From Stenotrophomonas sp. ZAC14D1_NAIMI4_1 (GTDB taxonomy: Bacteria > Pseudomonadota > Gammaproteobacteria > Xanthomonadales > Xanthomonadaceae), in the NCBI RefSeq assembly GCF_003086775.1, contig NZ_CP026001.1, positions 3,500,125 through 3,564,124 on the forward strand: a DNA stretch of 64,000 bases. The letters run 5' to 3'. The position numbers and the translations under genes were made by a program. This document shows, in pieces, positions 60,202 to 64,000 of the stretch. Each line of letters starts with the position of its first letter. Within the stretch, counting starts at the first letter, position 1. The notes below the pieces were generated by a model. It was not told where the DNA came from. It saw only the letters and a program-made list of their open reading frames with translations, and ran no database searches.

Positions 60202-60546
60202 TCAAGCCCGTTCCGGCGACTCGGTTTCGTCTTCTTCTTCCTCGTCCTCTTCCTCGTATTCCTCTTCGTCCTCGTCCTCGCCTTCTTCCTCGTCCTCGCC
60301 TTCTTCCTCGTCCTCGTCGAACTCTTCCTCTTCCTCTTCGTCGTCCTCGTAATCCTCGACGCCGAAGTCTTCACCGTCCCAACGGCCTTCGCCGTCAGCG
60401 ACGAAGGTCAGGGCCATCGCCGCCGGGTTGGTACCGACGCGGACCAGCCAACCACCGAATACACGTGCACGCTCGGTGACCAGGTTGGCCTCGGAGCCTT
60501 CATTGCCCAGCTTTTCCCACTCCAGCGAAAACGCAAACTCGGTCAT
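60202..60546 (-). CDS. Small protein with a long acidic tail
   Basis: 114 residues from ATG 60546 with GGAGATC upstream. An ordered N-terminal half (MTEFAFSLEWEKLGNEGSEA, RVFGGWLVRVGTNPAAMALTFV) is followed by about 45 residues almost wholly Asp/Glu (with Tyr and Gly), ending in TESPERA. Such tails mimic DNA or bind cations. It starts 16 bp after the aspS stop and is probably co-transcribed with aspS. Function unknown; the tail is encoded by imperfect GAG/GAC trinucleotide runs. Confidence 0.8.
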   Translation of the reverse strand: MTEFAFSLEWEKLGNEGSEANLVTERARVFGGWLVRVGTNPAAMALTFVADGEGRWDGEDFGVEDYEDDEEEEEEFDEDEEEGEDEEEGEDEDEEEYEEEDEEEEDETESPERA

Positions 60547-60562
60547 TGCCTGGATCTCCTGA

Positions 60563-62314
60563 TCAGTTGGTCTTGGGGCGAACCTGGATGTGCACTTCGG
60601 CCAGCTGCGTGTCGACGATCGGCGACGGCGCATCGGTCATCAGATCCTGCGCACCGGTGGTCTTCGGGAACGGGATGACGTCGCGGATCGACTCGGTGCC
60701 GGCCATCAGTGCGGCGATGCGGTCGATGCCGAAGGCGATGCCGCCGTGCGGCGGTGCGCCGTAGTTCAGCGCGTCGAGCAGGAAGCCGAACTTGGCACGG
60801 GCCTCTTCGGCACCGATGCCCAGCAGCTCGAACACCGCGCTCTGCATGTCCGGGCGGTGGATACGGATCGAGCCGCCGCCGATTTCATTGCCGTTGAGCA
60901 CCATGTCGTAGCCGCGCGAAACGGCGGTACGGGCGTTGGCGCGCAGGTCGGCGATGTCATCCACGGCCGGCGCGGTGAAGGGGTGATGCAGGGCGACGTA
61001 GCGCTGGTCTTCGTCGTCCCATTCGAACATCGGGAAGTCGGTGACCCACAGCGGGGCCCAGCCGTCGGCAACCAGGCCGAAGTCCTTGCCGGCCTTCAGG
61101 CGCAGGGCGCCCATGAAGTCGGACACCTTGTTGTAGCCACCGGCACCGAAGAACACGATGTCGCCGTTGCCGGCGCCGACGTGGGCGACCAGGGCGGCGA
61201 AGGATGCCTCGCTGAAGAACTTCTGGATCGGCGAGCTGACTTCGCCGTTGTCGGCGATCTTGATGTAGGCCAGGCCCTTGGCGCCGTACTTGGCGGCGTG
61301 CGCGGCGTATTCGTCGATCTGCTTGCGCGACAGGCTGGCGCCGCCCGGGATGCGCAGCGCGGCCACGCGGCCTTCGGCGTCATTGGCCGGGCCGGTGAAC
61401 ACGGCGAATTCGCTGTCCTTGACCAGCTCGGCCACGTCCACCAGTTCCAGCGCGATGCGCAGGTCCGGCTTGTCCGAACCGTAGCGACGCATCGCTTCGG
61501 CCCAGGTCATGCGCGGGAAGCTGGCGGCCAGTTCGACGTCCACCACTTCCTTGAAGATGGCGCGGATCATCGACTCGACGAAATCCTGCACGTCGCGCTC
61601 GCGGACGAAGGCGAACTCCATGTCCAGCTGGGTGAATTCCAGCTGGCGGTCGGCACGCAGGGCCTCGTCGCGGAAGCAGCGCGCGATCTGGTAGTAGCGG
61701 TCGAAGCCGGCCACCATCAGGATCTGCTTGAACAGCTGCGGGCTCTGCGGCAGGGCGTAGAACTCGCCCGGGTGCATGCGCGCCGGCACCAGGAAGTCGC
61801 GGGCGCCTTCCGGGGTGGCCTTGGTCAGGATCGGGGTTTCGATGTCCTGGAAACCGCGCTCGTCCAGGTGACGGCGCAGGGCCTGCACCAGCTTGATGCG
61901 GGTGCGCTGCATGCGCTGCATTTCCGGGCGGCGCAGGTCCAGGTAGCGGTACTTCAGGCGGGTGTCTTCGCCCGGGTTCTCGTGGGCGTGGAACGGCAGC
62001 GGGGCAGCCTTGTTCAGCACGGTGATGGCCGTGGCGATCACTTCCACCTTGCCGGTGGCCATCTTGTCGTTCACCGCGTGGCGGGCGCGCACCACGCCTT
62101 CGACCTGCAGCACGTCCTCATAGCCCAGCGAAGCGGCCACGGCGAACACTTCGGCGTTGTCCACCTCCACCGTCACCTGCACGATGCCTTCATGATCTCG
62201 AAGATCGATGAAGCAGACGCCGCCCTGGTTACGGGCCACGTCGGTCCAGCCGGCGAGGGTGACAGTCTGGCCAATCAGGGTCTCATCGACCAGGCCGCAG
62301 AAGTGGGTACGCAT
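60563..62314 (-). CDS. aspS: Aspartyl-tRNA synthetase
   Basis: 583 residues, bacterial-type class IIb. N-terminal OB anticodon domain ([30 protein letters not shown]), class II motifs 2 ([19 protein letters not shown]) and 3 ([15 protein letters not shown]), and the GAD insertion domain between them (about 290-420). It charges tRNA-Asp. ATG 62314 matches the family start; the extension to 62452 does not. First gene of a small unit with the acidic-tail gene. Confidence 0.97.
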   Translation of the reverse strand: MRTHFCGLVDETLIGQTVTLAGWTDVARNQGGVCFIDLRDHEGIVQVTVEVDNAEVFAVAASLGYEDVLQVEGVVRARHAVNDKMATGKVEVIATAITVLNKAAPLPFHAHENPGEDTRLKYRYLDLRRPEMQRMQRTRIKLVQALRRHLDERGFQDIETPILTKATPEGARDFLVPARMHPGEFYALPQSPQLFKQILMVAGFDRYYQIARCFRDEALRADRQLEFTQLDMEFAFVRERDVQDFVESMIRAIFKEVVDVELAASFPRMTWAEAMRRYGSDKPDLRIALELVDVAELVKDSEFAVFTGPANDAEGRVAALRIPGGASLSRKQIDEYAAHAAKYGAKGLAYIKIADNGEVSSPIQKFFSEASFAALVAHVGAGNGDIVFFGAGGYNKVSDFMGALRLKAGKDFGLVADGWAPLWVTDFPMFEWDDEDQRYVALHHPFTAPAVDDIADLRANARTAVSRGYDMVLNGNEIGGGSIRIHRPDMQSAVFELLGIGAEEARAKFGFLLDALNYGAPPHGGIAFGIDRIAALMAGTESIRDVIPFPKTTGAQDLMTDAPSPIVDTQLAEVHIQVRPKTN

Positions 62315-62472
62315 GGGGGAAAGCTCCGCTGGAGAACGCCGGCACCCGACGGGGGCCGGAAAGCCCCGTATTCTGCGGCCGAGGCCCCGGCCGGGGCAAA
62401 TGCGGACAGTCACACGGGCTTTATCCGGCCCGTCCTTATAGTCGCGCACCACACACCGTATGGGGATTCGCC

Positions 62473-63213
62473 ATGAAACCGCTGTCCCTGGCCAGCCTGG
62501 CCCTGACCTTGTCTGTGGGCGGCCTTGCCGGCCTCGCCCTGCCCGTCGCCCCCGCCGCTGCGCAGAACGGCGTCGTCCGCTGCGAAAGCCAGAACAACCG
62601 GGAGCGGGTCTGCAACACCGGCTGGCGCAATGCGCAGATGGTGCGCCAGCTGTCCGGCTCGTCCTGCGTGGAGGGTCGCACCTGGGGCAGCCGCAACGGC
62701 AGCATCTGGGTCACCAATGGCTGCCGCGCCGAGTTCGTGGAGGGCCGCGGTGGCTGGGGCGGCGGCAATGGCGGCAACTGGGGCGGTGGCAGCGGCGGCA
62801 CCATCCGCTGCGAGAGCCAGGACAACCGCGAGCGCACCTGCCCGACCAACTGGCGCGGCGCGTCGCTGGTCCGGCAGATTTCCGGCTCGGCCTGCGTGGA
62901 AGGCCAGACCTGGGGCATGCGCAACGGCTCGATCTGGGTCAACCGCGGCTGCCGCGGCGAATTCGCCGAGTCGCGTGGCGGCTGGGGCGGCGGCCACGGC
63001 GGTGGCTGGGGCGGCGGCAACAGCAACTATTCCGTCACCTGCAGCAGCAACAACAATCGCACCCAGAACTGCGACTGGGATGAACGACAGGGCCGCCCGG
63101 TGCTGCAGCAGCAGTTGTCGGGCAGTGCCTGCCAGGAAGGACGCAGCTGGGGCTATTCGCGCGGGCAGGTGTGGGTGAGCAACGGCTGCCGGGCGCGCTT
63201 CGGCACGCGGTGA
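62473..63213 (+). CDS. DUF3011 family secreted protein with three repeats
   Basis: 246 residues. Signal peptide to about PAAAQ (31). Three DUF3011 modules follow, each opening with a Cys-bearing strand ([42 protein letters not shown]) and ending in WV(T/N/S)xGCRxxF, joined by Gly/Trp-rich linkers ([14 protein letters not shown]). Four cysteines per module suggest disulphides. Exported and probably surface or periplasmic; no function known. Divergent from aspS. Confidence 0.87.
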   Translation: MKPLSLASLALTLSVGGLAGLALPVAPAAAQNGVVRCESQNNRERVCNTGWRNAQMVRQLSGSSCVEGRTWGSRNGSIWVTNGCRAEFVEGRGGWGGGNGGNWGGGSGGTIRCESQDNRERTCPTNWRGASLVRQISGSACVEGQTWGMRNGSIWVNRGCRGEFAESRGGWGGGHGGGWGGGNSNYSVTCSSNNNRTQNCDWDERQGRPVLQQQLSGSACQEGRSWGYSRGQVWVSNGCRARFGTR

Positions 63214-63215
63214 GG

Positions 63216-63298
63216 GGTAGCGCCGGGCCATGCCCGGCGAGCGCAGCGGCGCGGTCAACCGCAGGAAAGCCGCCGGGCATGGCCCGGCGCTACCCGGG
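63216..63298. repeat. Inverted pair of GTAGCGCCGGGC palindromes
   Basis: GGTAGCGCCGGGCCATGCCCGGCG just after the DUF3011 stop and CGCCGGGCATGGCCCGGCGCTACC ending near 63296 form an inverted SMAG pair between convergent genes; likely bidirectional terminator. Confidence 0.82.
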
Positions 63299-63313
63299 TG
63301 GCTGAGGGAAGGG

Positions 63314-63955
63314 TCAGGGTGCCGGCGGGGCCTCGTCGCCCCACGGCGCCGGCGGCAGCGCCACCGGCTTGCTGAGATCGAATTCGGCGCGGAAGCGGCG
63401 TCCTTCCGGCCGGGTCAGCTCATAGACGAACCGCTGGTCCGGCTCGATCTCCATCGCCCAGGTATTGAACGTAGAGGCCAGCATGTTGGCACGGCGGAAC
63501 ATCGCCACTGAATCGCCATCGGCCGGAAACTGCTGGCGCTCGGCGGTGCCTGGCGGCTTGCTGTCGCCGCCATACAGGGTGATCGCATCCGGGCTGCCGT
63601 CGGCATGGCGGTGGTCGTGCTTGAGCTTCAGGCCGTTTTCGGTACGGGTGATGATCCAGGTCCGCGAATGGTCATCGCCGACATGGAACGGGATACGCAG
63701 CTCATGCCCTGGATCGGCGCAGCCGCGCACGTGCATCACCAGGCGCTGGCCGGCGAAGGGATCCTCGCCGGTCGGGGCCGGGGTGTCCTCGACAACCCTG
63801 CCCGCAAAGGCCTGGCCGCAGTGGGCGGCGATGGCCGCCATGAACGCATCGGCCGGGGCCGTGGACAGATCGTGGTTGATCGCTGGCGTCTGCTGCGAAC
63901 AGGCGGCCAGGCTGCACAGCGCGGCGACGGAAAGCAGGGGGGCACGTACATTCAT
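63314..63955 (-). CDS. Lipoprotein of unknown function
   Basis: 213 residues. Lipobox SLAAC (Cys 19). The mature part has VVEDTPAPTGEDPF, RLVMHVRGCADPGHELRIPFHVGDD, DHSRTWIITRT and LKLKHDHRHADGSPDA; two more cysteines (about 46 and 79) may pair. Similar lipoproteins are seen across xanthomonads without assigned function. Convergent with the DUF3011 gene. Confidence 0.78.
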   Translation of the reverse strand: MNVRAPLLSVAALCSLAACSQQTPAINHDLSTAPADAFMAAIAAHCGQAFAGRVVEDTPAPTGEDPFAGQRLVMHVRGCADPGHELRIPFHVGDDHSRTWIITRTENGLKLKHDHRHADGSPDAITLYGGDSKPPGTAERQQFPADGDSVAMFRRANMLASTFNTWAMEIEPDQRFVYELTRPEGRRFRAEFDLSKPVALPPAPWGDEAPPAP

Positions 63956-64000
63956 GCCCCAACCCTAACGGCCATGCCGGGCAGGCGCAAACCGCAGCGC

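Overview
The window is GC-rich chromosomal DNA of a gammaproteobacterium of the family Xanthomonadaceae, most probably Stenotrophomonas. Three things point there: the gene order (Pil-Chp chemotaxis, gshB-tonB, ruvC-ruvA-ruvB-ybgC-tolQRAB-pal-cpoB-queE-queC, copL-copA-copB), the many short palindromes beginning GTAG (the SMAG repeats known from S. maltophilia), and the similarity of the proteins to xanthomonad families. About 60 protein genes and one tRNA can be supported. There is no prophage, IS transposase, integrase or CRISPR array.

Layout. 1-11.5 kb, minus strand: the type IV pilus/twitching Pil-Chp chemotaxis operon pilG-pilH-pilI-pilJ-chpA and a CheB-like gene cut by the window edge. 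11.7-13.5 kb: gshB and a TonB-type transducer. 14-25 kb, minus strand: tsaB, a DinG/YoaA helicase, then relA, a TPR membrane protein, a glycosyltransferase, penicillin-binding protein 1B and a TPR lipoprotein that looks like its LpoP-type activator. 25.5-27.9 kb: pgaC-pgaD without pgaA/pgaB, and a small secreted protein. 28-35 kb: hrpA, dps, recQ. 35.3-38.5 kb: copper resistance operon copLAB. 38.5-45.4 kb: an accessory-looking stretch of small genes (GNAT, zinc-ribbon protein, receiver-only response regulator, DUF2750 and SMI1/KNR4 proteins, two tandem esterases, a 35-residue TatA-like peptide, small secreted proteins) with many repeats. 45.8 kb: tRNA-Lys. 46-58.8 kb, minus strand: queC, queE, the Tol-Pal cluster, ybgC, ruvB, kup, ruvA, ruvC, yebC. 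58.9-64 kb: lipase, GNAT, acidic-tail protein, aspS, DUF3011 protein and a lipoprotein.

The most unusual content is intergenic. Seven large hairpins (13.6, 13.9, 17.0, 17.3, 32.8, 33.0 and 54.4 kb) have 21-26 bp arms whose sequence differs between copies while pairing is kept, a conserved core with an inner palindrome, and a GACAGTTT-like box just outside one arm. Six of them form three inverted pairs. At two unrelated loci a SMAG palindrome and the 3' end of the adjacent gene have been tandemly duplicated together. A roughly 160-nt region bounded by a 25-bp inverted repeat, upstream of a 122-residue orphan protein, may encode a structured RNA.

Main functional themes: surface motility signalling (Pil-Chp), cell-envelope building and integrity (PBP1B with its candidate activator, Tol-Pal, PgaCD), stress response (RelA, Dps, CopLAB, glutathione), and recombination and RNA maintenance (RuvABC, RecQ, YoaA, HrpA, queuosine, t6A).
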